Assembly: GCA_937942085.1 (NCBI GenBank)
Contig: CALDGA010000027.1
Coordinates: forward strand, 1 to 34,570
DNA: 34,570 bases
Reading direction: 5' to 3'
From: an uncultured Flavobacteriales bacterium
Lineage (GTDB): Bacteria; Bacteroidota; Bacteroidia; Flavobacteriales; Schleiferiaceae
The notes below the pieces were generated by a model that was given only the letters and a program-made list of their open reading frames with translations, searched no databases and was not told the DNA's origin. Below are positions 1 through 6,270 of this stretch, piece after piece. Every line of letters begins with the position of its first letter. Within the stretch, counting starts at the first letter, position 1. The translations under genes and the position numbers were made by a program.

Positions 1-353
1 CGTTTTGTATCGTAAATGAGGATTTATGGGATCATGTAGGCAAATATATTAAATATAAAGGCGTATGCTACGAACTTCGTACGTCTACACGTTCTCGGCA
101 TAACCCTCCGCCGGGTTTAACATGTCAAGAACTTAAAAACGATGAGTATGAAATTTTTGAAGAATGCGACAAATGTTGGTCGAGCGGTTATACTGGCTGT
201 ATCACGGTTATCAAAAGTATTTCCGGAGGCTCTAGCGCAGAGCTTCAGATCGAAGTGGATGATCTGGCCATCTATGAGGGGAAGGTTTTAGGGCTTTGTG
301 GCCGTCCAAGAACGTATAAATGTAAATGCTGCTCCGACTACGGATCTGGTTAA
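1..353 (+). CDS. Partial cysteine-containing protein, 3' end only
   Basis: Open from the left edge (first full codon at base 3) to a TAA at 351-353, giving 116 residues with no start in the window. I do not recognise it. The visible part is hydrophilic and has paired cysteines: an ECDKCW motif near the middle and CKCC close to the C-terminus, spacing that could bind a metal. The stop is followed two bases later by the GGAGG that serves the next gene, so the two are probably co-translated. The frame is uninterrupted and ends just where the next ribosome site begins, which supports coding. Function unknown. Confidence 0.6.
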   Translation, partial: FCIVNEDLWDHVGKYIKYKGVCYELRTSTRSRHNPPPGLTCQELKNDEYEIFEECDKCWSSGYTGCITVIKSISGGSSAELQIEVDDLAIYEGKVLGLCGRPRTYKCKCCSDYGSG

Positions 354-369
354 ATGGAGGATCTTGTCA

Positions 370-738
370 ATGCCGTGCCGAGGTTGTGGCCAAAATCGTG
401 GTGCAAGTCAATCGGCTCCTGCTGCTGTCGCCAAACCGTTGGAGGCTTCGTCAGAATCAAACGAATCTAAAATTGGGAGTCGAACGAGTTGTCTTGAATG
501 CGTGATGAAACATTTAGGGCAAGCCTGGGTCTTATACTCCGAATATAAGGTTGGCTATCCCTATAAACTGCTTATCATTGGACATCTAGCGGAAGCCGAA
601 GCTGAGTCGGAAAGCTGGCCAGCCCTTCATAACCTTATTCGCGAACAACGAAAACGATTTCAAGATTCAGAGCAGCTTCCAGATTTAGATTTTCTCGGAC
701 TGAAAGTACTGGAAACCGAACAGTTCCTTTTCGATTAG
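370..738 (+). CDS. Small cysteine-containing phage protein, unknown function
   Basis: 122 residues. The ATG at 370 was chosen over an upstream in-frame GTG at 298 because GGAGG lies at 356-360 with a 9-base spacer, and because the GTG would overlap the preceding gene by 56 bases. An N-terminal CRGC motif is followed by a low-complexity Ser/Ala/Glu linker. A conserved-looking core then starts with SCLECVMKHLGQA and includes GHLAEAEAES. The two CxxC pairs could hold one zinc, and the core looks helical. No enzymatic motif is seen. It sits between two other small unknown genes, as in phage accessory regions. Confidence 0.7.
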   Translation: MPCRGCGQNRGASQSAPAAVAKPLEASSESNESKIGSRTSCLECVMKHLGQAWVLYSEYKVGYPYKLLIIGHLAEAEAESESWPALHNLIREQRKRFQDSEQLPDLDFLGLKVLETEQFLFD

Positions 739-753
739 TCGGGAGGTACTGCC

Positions 754-1332
754 ATGCGTTTGGTAATCGTTGCGGTTGTGTTACTCGTGCTGCTTTTTTT
801 AGTAAGTTGTTATTGGATTCGACGCAAGGACGAGAACCACCCTATTCCGGATTACCCGTTCGGTATTGTGGCGCCGGATACGATTTTTGAAACTACCGAA
901 GGACCGGTTCGTGCCGATTGCTTAAAAGCAGGCGATCAGCTTGTTAGTTTAGACGGTACTTGTCAGGTCAAGGCTGTTCAAACACGTTGGGACGTACAGC
1001 TTGATAAAATTGTCGTAAAGCCGAACCGCCTTAGCCGTATTCGGCATATTTTGTATTTCGACCAGATCTCGTTCTGTGCAGCCAGCCGGGATGAGACCAA
1101 TACCGTACGTTTTGTGCCAAAACGTCCTGCTCCGTATGAGCGGATTGTAGTGAGAGAATCCAGAAAATCGGTCAAATCCGGCGAGCTTTCGGCAGATGTT
1201 TCTGAGTACTTGGTTGTTGAGCTTGCGGGTCGATTTCATGAAAAAAGCGGCATTTTGGTTGCCGTTGATCAAAGCGATCGACCCGTTGTTGCCAACGGTA
1301 TTTTCATCTATTTTGTTGGGAGGACGAATTAG
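754..1332 (+). CDS. Membrane-anchored protein with Hint-like segment
   Basis: 192 residues with start ATG 754 and GGGAGG at 741-746 (7-base spacer). Residues about 2-20 are a strongly hydrophobic segment ending in SCYW, then a basic RRK, so it is an N-terminal anchor or uncleaved signal. Residues about 40-75 (APDTIFETTEGPVRADCLKAG and on to LVSLDGT) read like the start of a Hint (Hedgehog/intein) module, where a TxxGPxxxxxLKxGDxLxSLDG pattern is typical. The nucleophilic cysteine expected at the start of a Hint domain is not there (an Ala occupies that region), so self-splicing is unlikely. The TAG stop (1330-1332) lies inside the 18-bp palindrome at 1329. The Hint assignment is tentative. 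Confidence 0.7.
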   Translation: MRLVIVAVVLLVLLFLVSCYWIRRKDENHPIPDYPFGIVAPDTIFETTEGPVRADCLKAGDQLVSLDGTCQVKAVQTRWDVQLDKIVVKPNRLSRIRHILYFDQISFCAASRDETNTVRFVPKRPAPYERIVVRESRKSVKSGELSADVSEYLVVELAGRFHEKSGILVAVDQSDRPVVANGIFIYFVGRTN

Positions 1333-1346
1333 AATTTAAATTCTAA
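1329..1346. repeat. 18-bp palindrome copy 1 (TTAGAATTTAAATTCTAA)
   Basis: Exact copy of the recurrent palindrome. Flanking bases extend the symmetry to 1327-1348. The TAG stop codon of the upstream membrane-protein gene is bases 2-4 of the palindrome. The next gene begins about 60 bases downstream. It could act as a protein-binding site in DNA or as a 7-bp hairpin with a UUAA loop in RNA. Confidence 0.9.
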
Positions 1347-1403
1347 TTTTCATTGGAATGGCAACGAAGGATAGGCAATAATGAATAAGAAGTGCATGTT
1401 GCT

Positions 1404-1607
1404 ATGTCCGAGCCGACAAAAGCTTCCTCTGATGCGAAATGGAGGACATGTTTTAAATGTGGTAAGCGAACAAAAAAGTATTATAAATGGACGGTCCGAA
1501 AGGTCCCGATTGTTTTGTGCGACGATTGTCATGAACGGACGGTTAACCGCCTGATTCGCGAACGGACCTATGATGCAACACATCCTTGTATCGTAGCCCT
1601 ATGGTAA
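1404..1607 (+). CDS. Small zinc-ribbon-like protein
   Basis: 67 residues from ATG 1404. A GTG at 1392 in the same frame would add four residues, and neither start has a strong ribosome site, so the start is uncertain. The motif TCFKCGKRTKKYY, then LCDDCHERTV, gives two CxxC pairs about 22 residues apart, the layout of a one-zinc ribbon. The rest is highly basic. Such small zinc proteins in phages often bind nucleic acid, but no specific family is recognised. A competing frame from ATG 1381 encodes 57 residues without protein-like features and was rejected. Confidence 0.6.
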   Translation: MSEPTKASSDAKWRTCFKCGKRTKKYYKWTVRKVPIVLCDDCHERTVNRLIRERTYDATHPCIVALW

Positions 1608-1626
1608 TCTAAAAGGAGATGATGAA

Positions 1627-1851
1627 ATGCTAATCTTGTCGCGTTATGGAAAAGAGGCTATCCGTATTGGTGATGATATTCGAATTTTGGTAATCGAAGT
1701 GAAGGAAAATTACGTCCGATTGGGGTTTGAAGCGCCTAAAGACGTGCAAATTTTTAGGGAAGAAATTTATTTTAAACGGAAGAAGGCTGCCGAATCCCAG
1801 GATGTTACCAATACGGAGGCTTCCCCGTCATGCGAAAGCTCGTCTACTTAG
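1627..1851 (+). CDS. csrA: CsrA/RsmA-family RNA-binding translational regulator
   Basis: 74 residues. The first 48 align without gaps, from memory, to E. coli CsrA: MLIL start, IGDD at 14-17, VRLG, then EAPKDV and FREEIY. Arg44, the key RNA-contacting residue of the family, is present, with L4 and R6 of strand 1. The family forms a strand-swapped dimer that binds GGA motifs in mRNA leaders, often blocking the ribosome site. The C-terminal tail after residue 52 is Ser/Glu-rich and unlike cellular CsrA. AAGGAGAT at 1612-1619 serves ATG 1627. The 3' end overlaps the next gene by 22 bases. Phage-encoded CsrA could redirect host metabolism or time phage mRNAs, which is inference. Confidence 0.93.
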   Translation: MLILSRYGKEAIRIGDDIRILVIEVKENYVRLGFEAPKDVQIFREEIYFKRKKAAESQDVTNTEASPSCESSST

Positions 1852-2234
1852 CCTGTCCTTATTCGAGCGATGATCCCAAGCAAATTCATCATCGCTTTGA
1901 GTGGTCGTGGAAGGCTTGTATCTGGGGGTGGCGTCAAGGGTTTTACGTATACTCCCCCGTTGCATATACGCATATTATCGCCTGTTTTGTACCTGGAATC
2001 CCCCATGAAACATGGATGGTGTTTGACTTAAATATCCTGTCAAAATGCCATCAGCTATGGGTCTTAACCTTGCCTGGGTATCAAAATAGCCGAGGCATCG
2101 CGCAGGAGATCGATATAGCACGACAATTAGGAATTCCTGTTATCGAGATCGATCCAGCGCGCGTACAGCAGGAAACTCAAGATCTTAACAATTGGCAGGA
2201 TATTGTTCGTGCGGTTCAAAATTTTGTAAAATGA
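1830..2234 (+). CDS. DUF1937-like, nucleoside deoxyribosyltransferase-like protein
   Basis: 134 residues starting at ATG 1830 inside csrA, with GGAGG at 1815-1819. It opens with YLACPYS, has FYVYSPVAYTH, a D-x-x-x-L-x-x-C stretch (FDLNILSKCHQLWVL), and ends the core with GYQNSRGIAQEIDIARQLGIPV. This is the arrangement of the DUF1937 / nucleoside 2-deoxyribosyltransferase-like Rossmannoid group, where S-R-G-x-x-x-E binds a nucleotide sugar. A role in nucleotide salvage or modification is likely from family knowledge, but the substrate cannot be told from sequence. Length fits the family (about 110-150 residues). Confidence 0.8.
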   Translation: MRKLVYLACPYSSDDPKQIHHRFEWSWKACIWGWRQGFYVYSPVAYTHIIACFVPGIPHETWMVFDLNILSKCHQLWVLTLPGYQNSRGIAQEIDIARQLGIPVIEIDPARVQQETQDLNNWQDIVRAVQNFVK

Positions 2235-2316
2235 ACTCCATCCGATATGGCTGCTTTGAAACGAAAAGGTGTATGGTTAGTTGGGTAATGTTGGTTCCTT
2301 ATTAGGAGGGTGGTTA

Positions 2317-3189
2317 ATGTCTCGAGCGGTTAGTTTTGTTGTGTTTTTGGGTCTGACCTGTGGAGCACTGGCTGGAGAGGTTGGGCAGCTTCAGAAGAAA
2401 TATGAGCAGATTCTCTACCCAGTCGTCCGCGTTACTACCGGATCGGTAGGTGGAAGTGGCACGATCGTTTATAGCGAAGATCGAGGAGATGGTTGCCAGA
2501 CATTTGTCTTAACCAATCATCACGTCATTGCCGATGCCATCAAAATCAAAACCGAATGGTCCTCCTTGTTGCAAATGGATATCAAAAAGGAAGTGAACGA
2601 TGAAGTAAAAGTGGAAATCTTTCGCTATGACGACGGCCATCGACAGGATTTTACCGATGCATGTCAGGCGGAAATCGTTGCGCATGATCGAGCCCACGAT
2701 CTTGCGCTGTTGCGGCTGAAAACATCGCGTAAGGTCCAATACGTTGCCAAAATCCTTCCGGAGAATGTGCGTATTCATCTTTTTGAGCGGGCGTGGGCTT
2801 CTGGCTGCAGTCTGCTGCATCCTCCGGTCGTAACAGAAGGTACGATCAATTATCTAAACGATGTCATTGATAATAAGACGTTTTATATGACAACGGCGCA
2901 GATCATCTATGGCAATAGCGGCGGTGCGGTTTTCTATGAACATAACGGGGATTATTACTTTATTGGAATTCCTAGCCGTGTTGCTATTTCTGGTTTCCAG
3001 GCCGTTTCTCACATGGGCTATTTCATTCCGATCGACCGAATTCGGCAGTGGCTTAAGGACGAACACCTTGAATTCCTTTTAGATCCCAAGGTAAAACCGA
3101 GCGATTGCTTCAAGCAGCGGGAGCAACTTCGTAAAGAAGCGGAGCAGCGGCGAGCAAAGCAGCAGCCCGAGCCGGTCAATCCACAATAG
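2317..3189 (+). CDS. Exported trypsin-like (S1/DegP-like) serine protease
   Basis: 290 residues from ATG 2317, chosen because AGGAGG lies at 2304-2309 with a 7-base spacer and because a clean signal peptide then starts at residue 1 (hydrophobic core 5-18, probable cleavage after ALA-19). The catalytic triad is visible: His69 in TNHHV, Asp128 in HDLALL, and Ser201 in GNSGGA. There is no PDZ domain. The C-terminal 30 residues are charged (Lys/Arg/Glu/Gln). It resembles the protease core of DegP/HtrA. In a phage it could act in the periplasm or on the cell surface, for lysis, superinfection or quality control. That role is a guess. Confidence 0.88.
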   Translation: MSRAVSFVVFLGLTCGALAGEVGQLQKKYEQILYPVVRVTTGSVGGSGTIVYSEDRGDGCQTFVLTNHHVIADAIKIKTEWSSLLQMDIKKEVNDEVKVEIFRYDDGHRQDFTDACQAEIVAHDRAHDLALLRLKTSRKVQYVAKILPENVRIHLFERAWASGCSLLHPPVVTEGTINYLNDVIDNKTFYMTTAQIIYGNSGGAVFYEHNGDYYFIGIPSRVAISGFQAVSHMGYFIPIDRIRQWLKDEHLEFLLDPKVKPSDCFKQREQLRKEAEQRRAKQQPEPVNPQ

Positions 3190-3199
3190 GAGCATGGAA

Positions 3200-3646
3200 A
3201 TGGAAGAAAACGGTCAAGTCGTAATTTTTTCTACCGGCGCACGTCGAAGCGCGGATGCAGAAGACGTTCGATACGATTTAATACCGATGGCAGGCCTAGA
3301 AGCGGTTGCCAGAACGGCTGCTGAAGGTGCTGCCAAATATGGGGTTGGTAATTGGTTGTACGGGATTCCGGTTAGCAACCTCTTATCACACGCCATTCGG
3401 CACCTTTGTGAGTTCATCAAAGGCGATACAACGGAAGACCACCTTGGTCATGCTGCCTGGAATGTTCTAGCAGCAATCCATATGATCAAATATCGCCCCG
3501 ACATGAACGATGTCGTGCATCAGCAAATACGGACTTCGACGCCGCCATCGCTTCCGAAACAACCGGAAATCGGGATGCGGATTGATAGGGTGTGTGATGA
3601 TACGCTTTTTGAGGTCGTAACGACTTTCCCCCCGAAAAATTCGTAA
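3200..3646 (+). CDS. MazZ/DUF5664-like dATP/dGTP pyrophosphohydrolase
   Basis: 148 residues. ATG 3200 is preferred over ATG 3194 because AGGAG at 3188-3192 is then 7 bases away. The core (RYDLIP, GAAKYGVGNW, LLSHAIRHL, then EDHLGHAAWNV) matches the DUF5664 family as I recall it, an all-alpha MazG-like fold whose characterised member MazZ of cyanophage S-2L hydrolyses dGTP and dATP to monophosphates. Conserved E/D/H residues for magnesium are present. The last 40 residues are a family-atypical tail. In 2-aminoadenine (Z) phages MazZ feeds PurZ. No purZ is seen in this window, so the family's more general pool-cleaning role is equally possible. Confidence 0.82.
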   Translation: MEENGQVVIFSTGARRSADAEDVRYDLIPMAGLEAVARTAAEGAAKYGVGNWLYGIPVSNLLSHAIRHLCEFIKGDTTEDHLGHAAWNVLAAIHMIKYRPDMNDVVHQQIRTSTPPSLPKQPEIGMRIDRVCDDTLFEVVTTFPPKNS

Positions 3647-3659
3647 AAGACGCTGTCCC

Positions 3660-4043
3660 ATGCACTCCGTACGACTCTTTCTTCTAACGTGCGCTTTGTA
3701 TATTCCATTTCTGATGGTAAGGTTATCAGAGTGGCTTGAGGATCTGTACGATGCCCATGGCAACCGTCTGATCCGACTAGTTTACTTCTTGATTCAGCCG
3801 TTTGTTATTTTGGCTAGGATGATCATTGATATTTTGGTCGATCCGTCCGTTGCATGCCGGCTCTGCTATTCGCGCAGCTATTTACGAACATTTGGCATAC
3901 GAGTTCGTCCGATTTATTTCGATAGCTATTTGTCCGTTTCTTTGCCCCGATGGCTTGGAACATTGCTGAAATGGGTGCTTCTCCCCGTAGCATTGTTCGA
4001 AGAGCTTTTCTACATTTTGAAGGTTAGTCATTTTAGAATTTAA
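3660..4043 (+). CDS. Small integral membrane protein, unknown function
   Basis: 127 residues with start ATG 3660, 13 bases after the upstream stop. No good ribosome site is visible, so translation may be coupled. Hydrophobic stretches at about 5-20, 40-57 and 98-118 suggest two or three membrane segments, with an amphipathic charged piece between. A CRLC pair sits mid-protein. No family recognised. The TAA stop (4041-4043) is in the centre of the 18-bp palindrome at 4033. Confidence 0.6.
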   Translation: MHSVRLFLLTCALYIPFLMVRLSEWLEDLYDAHGNRLIRLVYFLIQPFVILARMIIDILVDPSVACRLCYSRSYLRTFGIRVRPIYFDSYLSVSLPRWLGTLLKWVLLPVALFEELFYILKVSHFRI

Positions 4044-4050
4044 ATTCTAA
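4033..4050. repeat. 18-bp palindrome copy 2
   Basis: Exact copy, symmetry extended one base each side (4032-4051). It contains the TAA stop of the upstream membrane-protein gene and ends two bases before the ATG of the glycosyltransferase gene, leaving no room for a separate ribosome site. Confidence 0.9.
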
Positions 4051-4052
4051 AG

Positions 4053-5069
4053 ATGAGTAGGAAGTTGGTTGTACTGGGCGACTTGTCAACGGGCGATGAT
4101 CGGAATGTGGCGTTTTTACATACGATTTTGGTATGGAAAAAGCTCGGCGTTCCGTTTACGCTTTGGTTAACGGAGCGACCGCTATCGGATTTTCGACAAC
4201 TTTTTCCCGAGATTACGTTTGATCTCGTACGTCCCGGCGTATTTGATGTTGGTAACGTCAAGGATTCGGTTTTGGCCTGCTTTGATCAGCCGGGTATTTG
4301 GGATTACGTTGCCGGGATTAAGAACGCCGGATGTACTACGATTTGGATTACGAATCAACGACATCTAGACGCGACGGTTCGGTTGGATGGCGATGATCTG
4401 CTGGTGTGTAACAGCCAGCAGCAGGCCGATCAGATTACCCGTCAGCTCAGTGCCGAGAATCGTCCTGTTGTCCAAACGCGCGTCATTGCGCCCACATTGT
4501 CGTTAGAAAGTTTGCCGTTCCGATGTCGTCCGCATTTTCGAGGGCAGCGTTTTTATATCGGTCGTAGTGCTACCCCGCACAGGCACTGCTGGCCCGAGGA
4601 TTTGTTTATTTTGTTAACACGTTGTCAGGTACCGGTTTACGGCATTTTTGTTGGACTTAATGCAGAAATTCGTCGGCAGCTTGGCTTTCAACCTCCATGG
4701 ATTGTTTGTCTTAAGCCGACCTTTTTTAACCTCGAGCGGTTGTATGAGCTATTTCATTGCTTTTGGGCGTTGCATGATGACATTGGGCAAAGCGTTCCCT
4801 ATGCGGCGCTAAAAGCAATGGCCAAAGGTGTTCCGATTGTAGCACCGGCGGACAATACCTTATGGAATCCGTTTATCGTCCATAACGAAACCGGTCTTAT
4901 TTATCACAACTGCGAGGAACTTTTGGACTGCTTTCGTCAGCTTGCCGCAGATGAGCCGTTCCGACATCGTTTGGCTCAGAATGCTAGGGACAAGCTGAGC
5001 CAGGTGGTGGATGCGGAGCGCTCTGCCCAGAATTGGATGCAGTTGTTATCGGATGTAGGTGTTGTGTAA
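4053..5069 (+). CDS. GT-B fold glycosyltransferase (family 4-like)
   Basis: 338 residues starting at ATG 4053, immediately after palindrome copy 2, with no recognisable Shine-Dalgarno. The N-terminal half has a Rossmann-like start (LVVLGDLSTGD). The C-terminal half carries the donor-binding signature of GT4-type enzymes: VPYAALKAMAKGVPIVAPA (about 249-267), then NPFIVHNETGLIY and a helical end (FRHRLAQNARDKL). The first acidic residue of the usual E-x7-E pair is not obvious; an Ala/Lys pattern is seen instead. Phage glycosyltransferases modify DNA bases, host surface glycans or virion proteins. Which applies cannot be read here, though the nucleotide-metabolism neighbour allows DNA modification. 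Confidence 0.75.
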   Translation: MSRKLVVLGDLSTGDDRNVAFLHTILVWKKLGVPFTLWLTERPLSDFRQLFPEITFDLVRPGVFDVGNVKDSVLACFDQPGIWDYVAGIKNAGCTTIWITNQRHLDATVRLDGDDLLVCNSQQQADQITRQLSAENRPVVQTRVIAPTLSLESLPFRCRPHFRGQRFYIGRSATPHRHCWPEDLFILLTRCQVPVYGIFVGLNAEIRRQLGFQPPWIVCLKPTFFNLERLYELFHCFWALHDDIGQSVPYAALKAMAKGVPIVAPADNTLWNPFIVHNETGLIYHNCEELLDCFRQLAADEPFRHRLAQNARDKLSQVVDAERSAQNWMQLLSDVGVV

Positions 5070-5100
5070 CTGGTAATTTTTAGCTAAGGAGCATACGGTT

Positions 5101-5373
5101 ATGCGTCGTTGCATCAGCGTAACGCCCCAAGGGGGTCGAATTGAGGTTGTTTTCGAGTCGGACAGCCGTGCGGAATTACTAGATGATGCATTGGGCTATG
5201 AAGCCCGAGATGAACTTACCAAACACGGCTATAATGGGTATGCGATTGAATCGGATCTCATTGTGCCAGTTGCTAGCGACGGGCAACCTATTGCCGATCG
5301 TCCCGTATCGTCGCCTGTCGTGCCAACCGGCTTTCGTCGTATTTTCTACTTTACACCTATTAATTTCTTGTAA
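5101..5373 (+). CDS. Small unknown protein (VTPQG motif)
   Basis: 90 residues with start ATG 5101 and AAGGAG at 5087-5092 (8-base spacer). It starts MRRCISVTPQGGRIEVVF, probably a beta hairpin, followed by an alpha-helical DALGYEARDELTKHGYNGY. The tail is Pro-rich and ends in an aromatic FYFTPINFL. The start motif resembles segments in two other small ORFs of this window (6739-7194 and 7343-7642), where a V/I-T-P-x-G is followed by V-x-V. No known family. Confidence 0.65.
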   Translation: MRRCISVTPQGGRIEVVFESDSRAELLDDALGYEARDELTKHGYNGYAIESDLIVPVASDGQPIADRPVSSPVVPTGFRRIFYFTPINFL

Positions 5374-5381
5374 TCGTACGT

Positions 5382-6047
5382 ATGGCTACGCTATTGCAAG
5401 AAGTTTTTCACAATGAGGATGTTCCGGCCTCTCTGCTCATGACGATTTTTGTCAAATTTTCTGGCAGAGAGGCCTTAGATTTTGATGCCTTTGTCATTAA
5501 AACCCAACTTCGTGAACTTCTTAAGGAAGATCCACCCCGCCGTGCGTATAACAAACTGATGGCGGCCATTAACTTAGTCAAATCGAACGAGTTTTGGAAG
5601 GATCTTCCCTCTTTTGTTCTGCTTTCTAATGCCTTAGCCACAGGTCAATTTGACCCTCGAGTTGTGGATTTAGCGTCCATATGGGAAGTCAATCTTTCCA
5701 TCGGCGATTGTATCATTATTTGGCCTGAAGAACCTTCTGAGTTTTCTGACTCGATTCTCCGTTACATTCAACAGATGCTAAAACTGGAAGGTTACGTTAT
5801 CCCGCCTCGCCTTCTTCTAAAGATTTTCGGCGAAAAGATTCAAGATACATACGAAAACCTTATCTCGCTACAACAAGACCCTCTCCTCTACGAGATTGTA
5901 TTTGAAGTTGCTCGTCAGCGCACCGAAGAAGCCGATAAAGAACTGCTCAAACGCCTTCAAATAGCGAAAGATTACGCTAAACGTCTGGAATTAGACAACG
6001 TCGACCGCCTTTATGAGGCAGTTAGACAGGAACTAATAGCAGAATAG
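5382..6047 (+). CDS. Unknown alpha-helical protein
   Basis: 221 residues from ATG 5382, nine bases after the previous stop. No clear ribosome site, so the start is uncertain. Predicted mostly helical by eye: N-terminal FSGREALDFDAFV, middle IWPEEPSEFSDSILRYIQQML, and a long charged C-terminal helix with coiled-coil character (QRTEEADKELLKRLQIAKDY). No catalytic motif or family recognised. It is the last gene before the structured RNA region: its TAG (6045-6047) is only four bases from the start of the 18-bp closing helix of that region. Confidence 0.65.
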   Translation: MATLLQEVFHNEDVPASLLMTIFVKFSGREALDFDAFVIKTQLRELLKEDPPRRAYNKLMAAINLVKSNEFWKDLPSFVLLSNALATGQFDPRVVDLASIWEVNLSIGDCIIIWPEEPSEFSDSILRYIQQMLKLEGYVIPPRLLLKIFGEKIQDTYENLISLQQDPLLYEIVFEVARQRTEEADKELLKRLQIAKDYAKRLELDNVDRLYEAVRQELIAE

Positions 6048-6051
6048 CCAC

Positions 6052-6184
6052 ATCGGGACGCATATAACGGTAATTTGACCCTCTTTTAAGGACGAAAGTA
6101 GGGATGGCGCAGGTCCGGCCCCGATCAGACCATTCCTAACTCGGGGGGCGAACCGACACTGGCCTGCCGTTATAGCGTCCCGAT
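6052..6184 (+). ncRNA. Candidate structured RNA module closed by bulged 18-bp helix
   Basis: Arms ATCGGGACGC plus TATAACGG (6052-6070, one bulged A at 6062) pair perfectly with 6167-6184. Inside, CCCTCTTT (6079-6086) pairs with 6095-6103 across a single bulged T. CAGG (6110-6113) pairs with 6163-6166 and encloses CCCCGA (6119-6124) paired with TCGGGG (6141-6146). The result is a compact multibranched fold of about 133 nt with no ORF. I see no match to tRNA, SRP RNA, tmRNA or a riboswitch I know. Orientation is assumed from the flanking genes. It may be a free RNA or the 5' domain of the larger structured region that follows. Confidence 0.6.
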
Positions 6185-6270
6185 TGTTTGTTTTAAAAAC
6201 GAAAATACAAACTACCGATGAGCGGTGGAAAGCTAAAAAAGTCTAGAATAGCTAAAAAAAAGGACACACT

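Noticed and set aside
1381-1554. 57-codon frame overlapping the zinc-ribbon gene
   Set aside because: No protein-like features, and the other frame has a CxxC pair on each side.
6106-6130. CAGGTCCGG resembling part of the SRP RNA core
   Set aside because: The rest of the conserved SRP tetraloop region is missing and the fold differs.
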